A stretch of DNA of 64,000 nucleotides, taken from Sepioteuthis lessoniana. Its lineage: Eukaryota > Mollusca > Cephalopoda > Myopsida > Loliginidae. Positions 54,651 to 64,000 of the stretch are shown in pieces. Position numbers and translations under genes: made by a program. Every line of letters starts with the position of its first letter. Position 1 is the stretch's first letter. The stretch lies in contig OY757915.1 of NCBI GenBank assembly GCA_963585895.1, positions 92,094,836 to 92,158,835 of the forward strand, in the 5' to 3' direction. The notes beneath the pieces are model-generated. The model was not told the DNA's origin. It saw nothing but the letters and a program-made list of their open reading frames with translations, and searched no databases.

Positions 54651-54819
54651 TCTTTTACACCGATCCTAAAAACGGTCACCCTATTTCAAAACCTAGCTTT
54701 TCAACTGTTCTTAAAAATTGACCCCTGACCCTGTTGTTTTCCCGTAGAGAAGATGGACGTAACCTCAGCGGGTCATATTGTCCTTTTTCTACCAAAAAGT
54801 TAGAAAATTAACTACTGTC
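54651..54819. other. Unassigned spacer
   Basis: Includes AAATTGACCCCTGACCCTG, possibly another SINE-B end. Confidence 0.4.
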
Positions 54820-55815
54820 TTTTCCTTAGAAAATTGATTATGCTCTAAATGTGAGAAATTTAATCGTTATTCTTCATTAATTAATTATTATCTTATTGTT
54901 AGAAAAATAGTTATTGTCTAATTGAAAAAAAAAAAATTATCCGCAAATTGTTAGAAAATTAATTATTCTGTTATTCTTAGGAAAGTAATTATTTTCTAAT
55001 AGTTAAAAAATTAATTATTCTGTAATTGTTAAAAAATTAATTATTTTCTAATTGTTAGAAAATTAATTATTCTCTAATTGCTTGGAAATCAATTAATCTC
55101 TAATTGTTAGAAAATCAATTATTTTCTGATTGTTAGAAAATTAATTATTTTCTAATTCTTAGAAAATTAATTATTTTCTAATTGTTAGAAAATTAATTAT
55201 CATTCTAAAAGAATCATTTATTCTCTTATTGTTAGAAAATTGATTATTCTCTAATTGTGAGAAATTAATTATTATTCTCCTATAATTAATTATTATCTTA
55301 TTCTTAGAAAAATAGTTATTGTCACATTGTAAGAAAATTAATTATTTTCTTATTGTTAAAAATAATTAATTATTCTCTAATTGTTAAAAAAATTAATTAT
55401 TTTCTTCTTATTAGTTATTTTCTAATTGTTAGAAAATTAATTATTATGGTCAGAAAATTTAGTAATTTTTTATTGTTAGAAAATCAATTTTAAAATTAAT
55501 TATTTTCTTATTGTTAAAAAAATTAATTATTCTCTATTTGTAAGAAAATTAATTATTCTCTAATTTTTAGACAATTAATTCTTATTGTTAAAAGGTTAAT
55601 TAATTTCTTATTGCTGGAAAATTAATTATCATTCTTAAAGTATTACTTATTCTCCTATTGTTAGAAAATAATCATTTTCTAATTCTAGAAAAATAATTAT
55701 TATTGTTAGAAAAATAATTATTTTCTTATTGTTAAAAAATGAATTATCATTCTTAAAGAATTACTTATTCTCTTATTGTATTAATCATTCTGTTATTGTT
55801 AGAAAATTACTTATT
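54820..55815. repeat. AT minisatellite of near-palindromic units
   Basis: About 1 kb of units of roughly 26 bp built on TTAGAAAATTAATTATTTTC. Each unit is close to its own reverse complement. Spacing and sequence are irregular, and some units carry CATTCTTAAAGAATTA instead. No coding content. Confidence 0.88.
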
Positions 55816-56003
55816 GCTTTATTTAAACAGTTTTATTTTTTAATCTTCACCTGGTCAACGACTCAAGTGAAATTATGAAAAAGAACATTTAGGCATTATT
55901 TTTGCCCCAATTTTATCTATTTGTTTATTTATTTTTACGAAGAGAATCCTGGTTCATTTCCAAGTAAAACTTCTAGAATAGCGAGATCTTACATTTGCCT
56001 TTT
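55816..56003. other. Unassigned spacer
   Basis: Nothing recognised. Confidence 0.5.
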
Positions 56004-56004
56004 T

Positions 56005-56235
56005 TGTTTGTTTTGTTGCTTTATAGCATATCAACCTTCTTCGGTTATTTAATGCCAAATCCATCCTTCTAGAAGGACTGTAGTAGTACTATTTAACACA
56101 TAACTGGGAGGATAAGGGGTTTGATACCTTTCCCAAAGGTATTTGTCTGAAAGTGAACGTATTAGCGCGACTGGAGTTCGAACTCACAACGATTCTGCAG
56201 TCAAGCGCTTTTAACCATTACGTCAAGTGGACCCT
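56005..56235 (-). repeat. SINE-A
   Basis: Plus: TAGCATATCAACCTTCTTC, ATTAGCGCGACTGGAGTTC, ends AACCATTACGTCAAGTGGAC. Confidence 0.83.
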
Positions 56236-57098
56236 TCCGCCGACTTTTTTGTGTATGTGTAAAATAAAGACCTTTCCAAACGTTCGGAAAAAATACCGCC
56301 AAGGGAATATCGCACAAACCATCGACCCACCCAACAATTCTAAATATAGATGACCCAGGAAAACCCATATTACAATTTCAAACCTAAACACCAAAGTAAA
56401 ATATAAAAAACAAAAGTCATTCAAACAATCTGAGCCAAACTCGAATTTTTCCGCGAATCCAAAATAAATCATATTCAACCAACCACTGAACAAAAATGAC
56501 TTAAAATCTCAAAACCCTTATCATCTCAACTTAGAAACCCCAAAATATCAAGAATAAAATCACAAAGAAAATTATCAAACAAGACTATACAAACAAACAA
56601 ACAAATACAATGCAATCCCTTAGGAACAACCAAAACCCTTACTAGATCCTGCGGTGTAGAAAGTATGGTTAATGAGATTAACAACTTTATTGCAAACGTC
56701 AATCTAACATGTAAAAATATTTGGCTTATCTAAGAAACAAAATCACCGACAACACAGAAACCTGTGAAAGAAAATTGGTCTACGAACTTTTATTCTGCCA
56801 ATTTCCAATTCGATTAAAAGCAAAAATATTTACCAACAAATTATTCGCAAACAAATCCTATACTAAAAAAGAGTCGGCACTGAATTATCTACAAAGGTTT
56901 ATTTGCCATTAATCACCAACAAACAAAACTTTGATAAAAATTTATTTAAACTTTTTCGAACATTTAAAAATTTTTTATATTTTTTTTCTAATTTTTCTAA
57001 TATTCATACATATTTTTAAAATTCTTATTCATTTTTTCCTAAGTCTTCTAATTTTTATTCATTATTTTCTAATTCTTCTTTCGTTCTATTACTTGCAG
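56236..57098. other. Unassigned, candidate intron upstream of an exon
   Basis: AT-rich. An L/SINE-A tail fragment sits at 56872-56912 (ACAAAGGTTTATTTGCCATT). From 56975 the strand becomes pyrimidine-rich, ending TTCTATTACTTGCAG at 57098. Confidence 0.5.
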
Positions 57099-57160
57099 GA
57101 CGGACGAATCAGGTCCCGTCGGAAGAGGATTCAAATTCATAATAACAGCGGTCACAAGCG
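57099..57160 (+). CDS. Candidate internal exon, CUB-domain-like
   Basis: 62 nt bounded by a pyrimidine tract with TTACTTGCAG and by donor GTAAAT. In the frame where the first base completes a split codon, the peptide is TDESGPVGRGFKFIITAVTS, with the final G starting another split codon. CUB domains often end with F.TD.S....GF.F...A (family knowledge), which this matches in its TD-S and G-GF-F spacing. Other CUB exons are not in the window, as expected for animal genes with large introns. A second frame is also open but reads as a basic, Arg-rich peptide. The exon call is better supported than the family. Confidence 0.5.
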
Positions 57161-57540
57161 GTAAATATTCATAAATCTATTGCTTTCTTTTTTTTTTTTT
57201 TTTTTTTTTTTTTTGATATTCTAAATTTTTTTTTTTATCTTGAATTTTCCAAAGTTGACGTTTTACGTGCTTTTTTAAACGTACAAAGTATTCTGAAATT
57301 TGAAACTTTGTTTAAATTCGAGTCAGTGATTAAGACATATGTCCGAATAACGGATCCTCTCGGTCGATGAAAACTATTTCTTTTCACCAATTACAACCAA
57401 TTATTCGTACTCAGGTTTATATATTTATTGTTTTTATAACACAATTCTAGCAAAAACTTTAATACCCACTTGATCAAACTGCTTAATTTATTATTCTATT
57501 TTTACCTTGTCATAAGACTTTAATTGGAATTATATTGAGA
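57161..57540. other. Unassigned, with a long T-run
   Basis: T-run at 57188-57214; candidate intron sequence after the exon. Confidence 0.5.
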
Positions 57541-57544
57541 TGGG

Positions 57545-58045
57545 GCTTCTTAATCTGAGAATTAATTTTTATTCATTGCGGACTTTTTGTCCTCATCTTG
57601 GTAATTTTTGTGTTGTTTCTTCTTTCACTACGTTTCGGCCAAATTTCACCTCTGGCCTTCTTCATGTGATTTTACCGCGACCTCGGATAGGAATGATGAG
57701 TCTTGTAACCGTATCCCCAGTAATTACTGCTTTCCATAGTTGTTGTCTATCGCACCACGTTTTTGACCAAGTAAACCTCTGGCCGGCTTGGGTAGGATTT
57801 GAAACCGCTATCTTCTGACAATGCTCACCTGGAACCGTAGAGACTCAACGCCTCTATCCACCACGGGACCCTATCCTACTGAAGTTTGCAATAAAGTTGT
57901 TAATGACGGGCATTCCTATCCGAAGTCGCGGTAAAATCACCTGAAGAAGGCCAGAGGTGAAATTTGGCCGAAACGTAGTGAAAGAAGAAACAACACAAAA
58001 ACTACCAAGATGAGGACAATAAATAAAAATTAATTCTCTTGTCAT
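57545..58045. mobile_element. Fold-back element 3
   Basis: Arms 57550-57695 and 57917-58040 are inverted copies at roughly 90 percent: TTCGGCCAAATTTCACCTCT on the left, AGAGGTGAAATTTGGCCGAA on the right. On the right arm, CUGAAGA is followed by one extra A, helix GGCCA/UGGCC and GAAAC, a hammerhead-core order; helix I and III were not resolved. On the left arm the first C is changed (AUGAAGA). Confidence 0.8.
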
Positions 58046-58224
58046 AAGAATTTAAATTTTTTTTAAATCAAAAAACAAATAAAAATGAGCATTTTAATAA
58101 ATTGTATTTGAATTTGTCATGCAATTTTCAAACGTCATATATTTCACAAAACATTTGGAAATGCCAATGAGATATTGCAAGTAAGATTATCAAATTATTT
58201 TTCTGTATATATGTATGTAACCGG
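58046..58224. other. Unassigned spacer
   Basis: AT-rich; no family recognised. Confidence 0.5.
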
Positions 58225-58482
58225 ATCATTGGCCTAGTGGGTAGAGTGTTCGCCAATGGTCTGGGAGACCGGGGTTCAATTCCAGGTCAAATCATACCAA
58301 AGACTTTAAAAATGGTACTTGATACCTCCTTGCTTAACACTCAACAATATAAGGTACGTCTCAAGGGTAAAGTGGAGCAATCCAGGGAAAGGAGTAGCAC
58401 CCTCCCCTACACCTCGGTGTAAAACGCTTTTGAAAAGGGAGCCTTCTGATCACCCTCGACTACGGTCGCCAACTTTTCTTAT
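58225..58482 (+). repeat. SINE-C, well preserved
   Basis: Head ATTGGCCTAGTGGGTAGAGT, B box GGGTTCAATTCCAGGTC, body GTGGAGCAATCCAGGGAAAG, end CTACGGTCGCCAACTT. Best copy of this family. Confidence 0.9.
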
Positions 58483-58489
58483 ACATGTA

Positions 58490-58690
58490 TGTACACAACC
58501 TCTTCGCCTAATTTTTTTAAACCGGAGTTTAATAGTATTGAATTCTAAGTTTTTCTTTTTTTTTTAAAACCTACTCAAATCAAGGAGAACGGTCTCACAT
58601 ACTATTTACCCATAGTTTGGTTTGGTATGGTGTTATGGCATATGAACTATTGTGGGTTATTCAATGTCAAATCTTTATATGTATATATTA
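58490..58690 (-). repeat. SINE-B piece and L tail
   Basis: 58495-58615: CCGGAGTTTAATAGTATTG to TATTTACCCATAG. 58617-58690: GGCATATGAACTATTGTGG. Confidence 0.65.
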
Positions 58691-58694
58691 AGCA

Positions 58695-58992
58695 GGAAAG
58701 TAAATGAAGGATTGTAATCCGACAATATGTAGAAAAATTGATAACAAGGTAATCCAAATGGAAGGAGTATTTATTGAGAAGTCGACATTAAAGCGTTTCG
58801 GTTCTACTGAACCATCATCAGGACCCTGAGGGGTGATATTAGCGATGTTAATTCAATGATTGATATTTAACATCGCTAGTATCACCCCTCACGGCCCCGC
58901 TGATAGTTCAGTAGAACCGAAACGCTATAGTGTCGACTTCTCAATAAATCTCTCCTTCCACATGGATTAACTTATCAAATTTTCTACATATT
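58695..58992. mobile_element. Fold-back element 4
   Basis: Arms 58725-58853 and 58862-58990 form a nearly continuous palindrome: GAAGTCGACATTAAAGCGTT on the left, AACGCTATAGTGTCGACTTC on the right. The gap in the centre is under 15 bases, so the whole element can fold as one long hairpin. The right arm has lost four bases of the core that the left arm keeps. Confidence 0.88.
58779..58826 (-). ncRNA. Hammerhead-like fold with a one-base insertion
   Basis: Minus strand: CUGAUGA (58821-58815), one extra U (58814), helix II GGUUC/GAACC with loop AGUA (58813-58800), GAAA (58799-58796), helix III ACG/UGU, cleavage triplet GUC with C at 58784. Helix I is GGGUC/GACUU, with two G-U pairs. All helices of a type I hammerhead can be drawn. 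The extra base at the foot of helix II is atypical and may abolish cleavage. Confidence 0.55.
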
Positions 58993-59560
58993 AAATATAT
59001 ATGATTTGTAAACACGTTTCGTTGATAACGTTTTTACACGAGCCTTATCTCATTCTTTTGCCAAAAGTTAAATCGTTCGAAGTATTGCTATGTATCAAAA
59101 ACAAATTTGTTAAATATCAGTCATTTGTTTACATACAGTTAAATGATTAAATAGTGCTATTTTAAAAATTCAATTAAGCGTAAGTCAAAAAAGTTAAATG
59201 GTTCCAACTATTGTTATGTCTCACTAATTAGATATCAGTTATTTGTTTATACACAGCAAAATGATCAAACAGTTCTATTTCTAACAATTCAGTTTAGGAC
59301 AATTCGTTTGTTTACAGTCAGTTTAAATGTCAATCAGTTCTATTTGACTAATAGAGAGCATCCTATCAGGTGCTACCACTCCGGGCCAGATTGGATTTGG
59401 GAGTAATGGCAATGAAGGGTTACTCCGCATTCTCAAAGCTCCAGCATTACTGAAGCCTCACTATCTAATAGTTTTGTGTCATATCTAGGACACGCGTTGA
59501 GGTGGGGGGGGGGGTCTCTCCCATCAGCAGAGAAGCAGTCGGTGCCACAGCGCACTGGTA
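58993..59560 (-). repeat. L-repeat
   Basis: Body from ATGATTTGTAAACACG, about seven subrepeats, head GGTGCTACCACTCCGGGCC to GCAGAGAAGCAGTCGGTG. The tail at its start is missing. Confidence 0.8.
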
Positions 59561-59690
59561 TTTATTTACCCATTGATGCAATGAGTATAAGTACTATGGT
59601 AAATGCAAATAGCGTCATCCAGAATTTGATCTCGTGTCGCTATTTCATACGACGATGACCGTTACACCTAGAGCGCTTCCTTATATCTCT
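59561..59690 (-). repeat. SINE-B, truncated
   Basis: TATTTACCCATTGATGCAAT, CATCCAGAATTTGATCTCG, CATACGACGATGACCGTTAC. The 3' half is missing. Confidence 0.75.
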
Positions 59691-60020
59691 ATAAATAAAG
59701 TTTTAGGTGTGAGTAAGCACAATCAAGTCTTAAAAGTAACCACATGTAATTGTTACCCATCACAAGGTTAATTAAACAATTATATCAAAACTTCAACTTC
59801 TCTTAATTATTACATAGGATGGAGTACATAAAATTGCTCCGAATAATTTACTCGTTCTCGAACACAAACATAGGAACTCTCCGTTTGGCGTTGCGAGACG
59901 TTTGAACGCACATCCTCACATTAGCGATTCTCATTTGAAAAAAAATTCTTACCAAACCCATACGAACTGCCCCCTGTTTTCCTTTGTCATATGACTGTAC
60001 CCAACTTACCCTTGCATCAT
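59691..60020. other. Unassigned spacer
   Basis: No family or exon recognised. Confidence 0.5.
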
Positions 60021-60021
60021 C

Positions 60022-60315
60022 GGAGGTGCCCGTGGTGTAATTGTTATCGTCGTAGGAAATGAACACGGCGACACGAGTTCAAATCCTGGACGAGACTGAT
60101 TGCATTTCACATAGCACTAATACCCTTGGGAAAGGTATGAATCCAATTATTCTCCCTCCAGATATGGGTAAATAGGAGGACAGACTAGGTTCTTCAGCCT
60201 TGGTTAGGCAACTAGTCTAAGAGAAGGAAAACTCTGAATTCAAACCTGTTAAACTCCGCTTAAAAATTGACCTTGTGTCATATCCTGCCCGAGCGGAGGG
60301 GTTGGTAAATAGGAT
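60022..60315 (+). repeat. SINE-B, full length
   Basis: GGAGGTGCCCGTGGTGTAAT head, GAGTTCAAATCCTGGACG, CCCTCCAGATATGGGTAAAT, end GAGCGGAGGGGTTGGTAAAT. Very well preserved. Confidence 0.93.
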
Positions 60316-60387
60316 CATAGTTCAGCCAACCCGCCTCCAGATCATTTTAAAATTAATCAGGCTTAATTTACTGGTGATATAAATACA

Positions 60388-60675
60388 TATTTACCAACCC
60401 CTCCGCTCGGGTTGGATATGACACAAGGTCAATTTTTAAGCGGAGTTTAACAGGTTTGAATTCAGATTTTTCCTTCTCCTAGACTAGTTGCCTCACCAAG
60501 GCTGAAGAACCAGTCTGCCCTACTATTTACCCATAGCTGGAGGGAGAATAATTGAATTCATACCTTTCCCAAGGGTATTAGTGCTATGTGAAATAAAGTC
60601 AGTCTCGTCCAGGATTTGAACTCGTGTTGCCGTGTCCATTTCCTAAGACGATAACCATTACACCACGGGCATCTT
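60388..60675 (-). repeat. SINE-B, full length, inverted to its neighbour
   Basis: Same family reversed 70 bases downstream, so a transcript across both could form a hairpin of about 280 bp. Confidence 0.93.
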
Positions 60676-61070
60676 ACTGGTGATATGAACTCTGGAACAA
60701 GTCATCTGGGATATCTCATCAACGATATCTCCTCGTAAAATGAGTTTAACAGTTAAATGCTGAACATTTTCAATATTGTGCTTCTTTCGACTTGTTGAAG
60801 TCCGGCCAGATCGTGGTTGGTCAGCAGGTAACATTTTGCTCTATTTGAAATTCTGATGCCCCATCAACTCATTTAAAAATTATTTTTTAATCAATGGCTT
60901 TGTAGATTCTCAACAGTTTAAGCGTCACTTTATGAGAGAAGGCCTCTTTTCTTTTCTTATCTTTTCTATCTTTTTAAAACCAACTTCGAGAAAAAAATCG
61001 CTAAATTTGTGTGCAAACACCCCACCCACCCCAAAAAAGGCTGTCGGAAATCACTTAATCTACATAGATT
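60676..61070. other. Unassigned spacer
   Basis: No family recognised. A short frame near 60932 runs into the SINE-A and is not a gene. Confidence 0.5.
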
Positions 61071-61072
61071 AT

Positions 61073-61305
61073 AGGGGGTGTCCTCGTGGTGTAGTGGTTA
61101 AAGTGATAGACTGCGGAATCGTAGTACGCGAGTTCGTACGCCAGTCGAACTATTACGTTAACTTTCGGGCAAATACCCTTGGGAAAAGTATGAACCCCTT
61201 TATCCTCCCAGCTATGGGTTAAATAGTACCATTACTGTTCTTCTAGGAGAATGGCTTTGGCATTAAATAACATACAAAGGTTGATATGTCATTAAACAAA
61301 GAAAG
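61073..61305 (+). repeat. SINE-A, well preserved
   Basis: GGGTGTCCTCGTGGTGTAGT head, GAGTTCGTACGCCAGTCG, tail CAAAGGTTGATATGTCATTA. Confidence 0.9.
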
Positions 61306-61690
61306 CAAACAGATTTATCTTGCCGTGGTTACCCATTTGAGTAATGAACAGACTCCTTACTGCTTAACTTCAGTAGTCAGACATGAATCGGTGGTTTCAG
61401 CGTGACTTAACCATAAGTCAACCGCAACATAGTTTGAATGGCTCAGAATAGTGTCGAATGAAAAACTTACCAGAGGAAATTGCAATTATTTCCAGTTCGC
61501 TACATCTAAATTCTCCTTTTTTTTTAAGGAGTTACTTCCCCTTATATAGTGAGACTGCGAATTCTAGTGTCAAATGAAAACAAAAAGAAAAAGATCAAAA
61601 GTACGATATTTTTTATTGTTGTTTAACATTGTCTGCATCTCAACCCGTTACACTTTGCGGATAATCTTATAGCTGTTACTCCATCAATCA
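61306..61690. other. Unassigned spacer
   Basis: Nothing recognised. Confidence 0.5.
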
Positions 61691-61694
61691 TCAG

Positions 61695-61832
61695 CTTTGG
61701 TTTATTCCTATTTAACTCCTCTCACTCTTACCACATCTATCTCTCCGTCTTCTCTTACACCCTTGCACTCTCGTTCTCTCTCTTCTTCCCCGATCTCACT
61801 CTTTTCTCTATTCTCTTTCTCTTCAATGTATC

Positions 61833-61870
<38 letters not shown>

Positions 61871-61965
61871 CTATTCTCTTTCTTTCTTTCTCGCTCTCCT
61901 TCCTTTCTTTTTCTCTCTCCTTTTTCTTTTCATGTCTTCTCTCTCTTTTCTATCTCCGTTTGGGT
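61695..61965. repeat. (TC)n-rich tract
   Basis: Near-pure pyrimidine, longest (TC)n at 61838-61868. Confidence 0.85.
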
Positions 61966-61974
61966 ATGCTAGGT

Positions 61975-62095
61975 GAAATAAGAATATCCTTCCAGCTCTA
62001 GGTTAAAGAGTACTACTGCTGTTCTTCGACAAGGATGAATTTAGCATTACATAACCCATGAAGGTTTATGTGCCTTTTAACAAAGTAGCATAACA
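61975..62095 (+). repeat. SINE-A 3' fragment
   Basis: ATCCTTCCAGCTCTAGGTTA to AGGTTTATGTGCCTTTTAAC. Confidence 0.75.
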
Positions 62096-62167
62096 AAACG
62101 TATAAAAACTGAATTTTTTTTTTTTTTAAATTTTTAAAATTGAAAATTTAAATGAGGGAATGTGCAT

Positions 62168-62565
62168 AGTTGATTGATTGATTTTAACTGGATATCAACT
62201 CTTCCAAGGTTATTCTATGCCAAGAGGTTAGGAATCGCATTCATTGTACGTTACATTTTTTGTGTGTGGTTGTTTCTTTAGAGATTTTTTGTACACAATC
62301 CTATCTCTCCCGAATATTTTCAAACATATCTATTTGACCCATAGATGGAAACCTAACGTTTACTCCCGTCAGGGTTCGAGTGAACCTGGGATTAATGATA
62401 ATGAAGGGGTATTCTATACCCCTCAGATCTTCAGGACTGGAGGCTCGCAATTCAATGTGGTTTAGTATCATAGCAAGCACCCCCCTCATTTTTTCATGAA
62501 GGGCAGATCTTACCTTTCAGCAGGGGACCCAGTTAATGCATTCTAAACTGACCGGGTAGTTGTTC
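62168..62565 (-). repeat. L-repeat, diverged
   Basis: Plus: GGATATCAACTCTTCCAAGG tail, ATCTATTTGACCCATAGATG, GAAGGGGTATTCTATACCCC, end CTGACCGGGTAG. The short body is unusual. Confidence 0.7.
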
Positions 62566-62570
62566 ATACC

Positions 62571-62898
62571 TAAGAAACCTATATATAATATTTACCCAAC
62601 CCCTCCGCTCGGGCAGGATATGACACAAGGTCAATTTTTGAAAGCGGAGTTTAACAAGTTAGAATTCAGAGTTTTCCTTCTCCAAGACTAGTTGCCTTAC
62701 CAAGGCTGAAGAACCTAGTCTGTCCTACTATTTACCCATAGCTGGAGGGAGAATAATTGGGTTCCTACCTTTCCCAAAGGTATTAGTGCTATGTGAAATG
62801 CAATTAGTCTCGTCCAGGATTTGAACTCCTGTTGCCGTGTCCACTTCCTGCGACGATAACCATTACACCACGGGCACCTCCTTAAGAAACCTATATAT
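62571..62898 (-). repeat. SINE-B with 16-bp TSD
   Basis: The element at 62587-62882 is flanked by exact TAAGAAACCTATATAT (62571-62586, 62883-62898). Complete from CCGCTCGGGCAGG to ACCACGGGCACCTCC on plus. Confidence 0.93.
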
Positions 62899-62984
62899 GA
62901 ATATAATGACGCCCAGATAATCTCAATACTTTTTGAAACAGTCTTTATACTTTTCTTACTTAGCAGGAAAATTATTATTAGTTT

Positions 62985-63225
62985 GTTAGTGGGTAGGGTG
63001 TTCGCCAATGTTCCGAGAGACCGGGGTTCAATCTTCGAGTCATACCAAAGACTTTAAAAATGGTACTTGATACCTCCTTGCTTAACACTCAGCAATGTAT
63101 GGTACATATCACGGGTAAAGTGGAGCAATCCAGGGAAAGGAGTAGCGCCCTGCCATACACCTTGCTGTAGTATATATTAAAAAGGGAGCCTTTGGGTCAC
63201 CCTCGACTACGGTCGCCAACTTTAT
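62985..63225 (+). repeat. SINE-C
   Basis: GTGGGTAGGGTGTTCGCCAA head, GGGGTTCAATCTTCGAGTC, body GGAAAGGAGTAGCGCCC, end GGTCGCCAACTT. Confidence 0.87.
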
Positions 63226-63640
63226 GTTATGGTGAGATATGTAATCACCACCGGAACAGTTGAAATAAGGGACCATGTCACCGGTCACCGGATAGAGAAA
63301 CACGGAGAGACACCCTGGACAGAACACGTGAAGAACTACACACTCTCTCTCTGTAAATATTACAATAAACTTCTTCTTCAAACCTATAGTACATATTATT
63401 TCCTTTATTTCCTTTCACGGAATACTATCTCTTGATTATCCTTATATTATTGCCACCTCAGGATATATCACTTTACTTTTTTTTTACAGAATGGTATTGT
63501 GTTTTACTGCATGGTATATAAGTAAAGTTGGTGTATAAATTTATTCTTATAAACCTTGATAGCTGTACTTCTGCATACTGTACATGTTGAGAATCATATA
63601 CGTACGTTGTGTCACAAAATAAATCTGAGTCATCTGGATT
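63226..63640. other. Unassigned, with possible 3' end signals
   Basis: A plus frame from 63229 (MVRYVITTGTVEIRDHVTGH) has balanced composition, and AATAAA follows at 63364 with pyrimidine-rich sequence after it. ACCGGTCACCGG is repeated. It could be an LTR or a gene end; no family recognised. Confidence 0.25.
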
Positions 63641-63644
63641 GTTT

Positions 63645-63715
63645 TAGTTTGGTTTTATGGCATATCAACTGTTGTTGGTTATTTAATGCCAGATCCATTT
63701 TTTAAATATGTTTTA
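63645..63715 (-). repeat. L-repeat/SINE-A tail fragment
   Basis: TTATGGCATATCAACTGTTG, then TTAATGCCAGATCCATTTTT. Confidence 0.75.
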
Positions 63716-63819
63716 ATATGTATGTGTTCCCCATTTCAAGGTTAATTAAAAAATTTCTAATAATCTTTTGAGAATTCTGTTACTGTTCAAGTGTAACACA
63801 CCTCATACTAATCACATCT

Positions 63820-64000
63820 TAATCCATGCGAATTTTCTTGTTTCCTAAACTGAAAATTCATTTCCAGATTTAGATTTGAGGACATGGAAGACATTGAAAG
63901 AAATACGATTATGCAGCTTCACTTCAGATTCAAAGAAGTGCTTCAGAAATGCCTCAACAAATGGGGAACATCGCGTTTTAAATACCACAGAAACTATTTT
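63820..64000 (+). pseudogene. Mariner transposase C-terminal part, runs off the window
   Basis: One frame gives N-P-C-E-F, a second frame FLFPKLKIHFQ, a third RFEDMEDIERN and FKEVLQKCLNKW. Together they match the (S)P(C)DFFLFPKLK...RFE..E.I......L..I....F.KC...W order of mariner transposases, where the D after C is the third catalytic residue. Here that position reads E, and at least two frameshifts interrupt it. It continues past 64000, so its end is unseen. Upstream transposase domains were not found. Confidence 0.7.

Overview
This looks like intergenic or intronic DNA from an AT-rich invertebrate animal genome. Microsatellites are dense, there are many tRNA-derived SINEs, and LINEs, mariners and Penelope-type retroelements are all decayed. 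No prokaryotic gene organisation is present. A mollusc, perhaps a cephalopod, fits the mix of repeats, but no conserved gene in the window fixes the species, so that is a weak inference. Almost all open frames are low-complexity tracts or translated repeats. I found no complete protein-coding gene. The best exon candidate is a 62-nt piece at 57099-57160 with good splice sites and a CUB-domain-like peptide. A TATA/E-box promoter-like patch lies at 2700-2850.

Repeat families, named here for reference. SINE-A has a tRNA-like head and a tail reading GGTTGATATGCCATTAAA. SINE-B has a tRNA-like head, is about 270-300 bp long and ends in CGGAGGGGTTGGTAAATA. SINE-C has a different tRNA-like head and is about 240 bp long. 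SINE-T is a single copy with a tRNA-Ala(AGC)-like head. SINE-H (two copies) has a tRNA-like head followed by an apparently intact type I hammerhead ribozyme. The L-repeat (up to about 700 bp) has a conserved head and a body of about 55-bp subrepeats, and shares its 3' tail with SINE-A. LINE-R is a non-LTR element with a CCHC zinc knuckle and a restriction-like endonuclease region, ending in (TAA)n. LINE-E is the C-terminus of an RTE-like endonuclease/reverse-transcriptase element ending in (ATG)n. Tc1/mariner relics are at about 15.0, 38.0, 44.4 and 63.9 kb. Four fold-back elements (11.6, 25.5, 57.5 and 58.7 kb) look like inverted Penelope-type terminal repeats, and one carries a second hammerhead-like fold.

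Layout. 0-4.6 kb: L-repeats, a promoter-like patch with a SINE-B and (CTT)n arrays. 4.9-7 kb: minus-strand LINE-R copies. 7.7-9.1 kb: LINE-E and L-repeats. 10-18 kb: SINEs, the first fold-back, the first SINE-H, a TA-flanked mariner and L-repeats. 18-21 kb: a GC-richer patch and long microsatellites. 21.2-24.4 kb: a head-to-tail run of LINE-R copies. 25-32.8 kb: the second fold-back, SINEs and L-repeats including a 208-bp tandem array. 33-39.2 kb: LINE-R, L, SINE and mariner nests plus a Penelope RT scrap. 39.5-43.7 kb: T-rich tract, LINE-R, LINE-E. 44.1-44.7 kb: second SINE-H and two mariner ends. 45-50.3 kb: L, SINE-A, a tRNA-derived minisatellite and LINE-E. 51.7-52.9 kb: pyrimidine tandem array. 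53.5-57 kb: SINEs, a CpG-rich patch and an AT minisatellite. 57-59 kb: exon candidate and two fold-backs. 59-64 kb: more SINEs and a mariner transposase end.

The genes do not form a pathway. The repeats do form a system of parasites: SINEs sharing tails with a larger partner, SINEs nested inside LINEs and mariners with clear target duplications, and self-cleaving RNA motifs in two unrelated repeat classes. The hammerhead-bearing SINE is the observation I would follow first.
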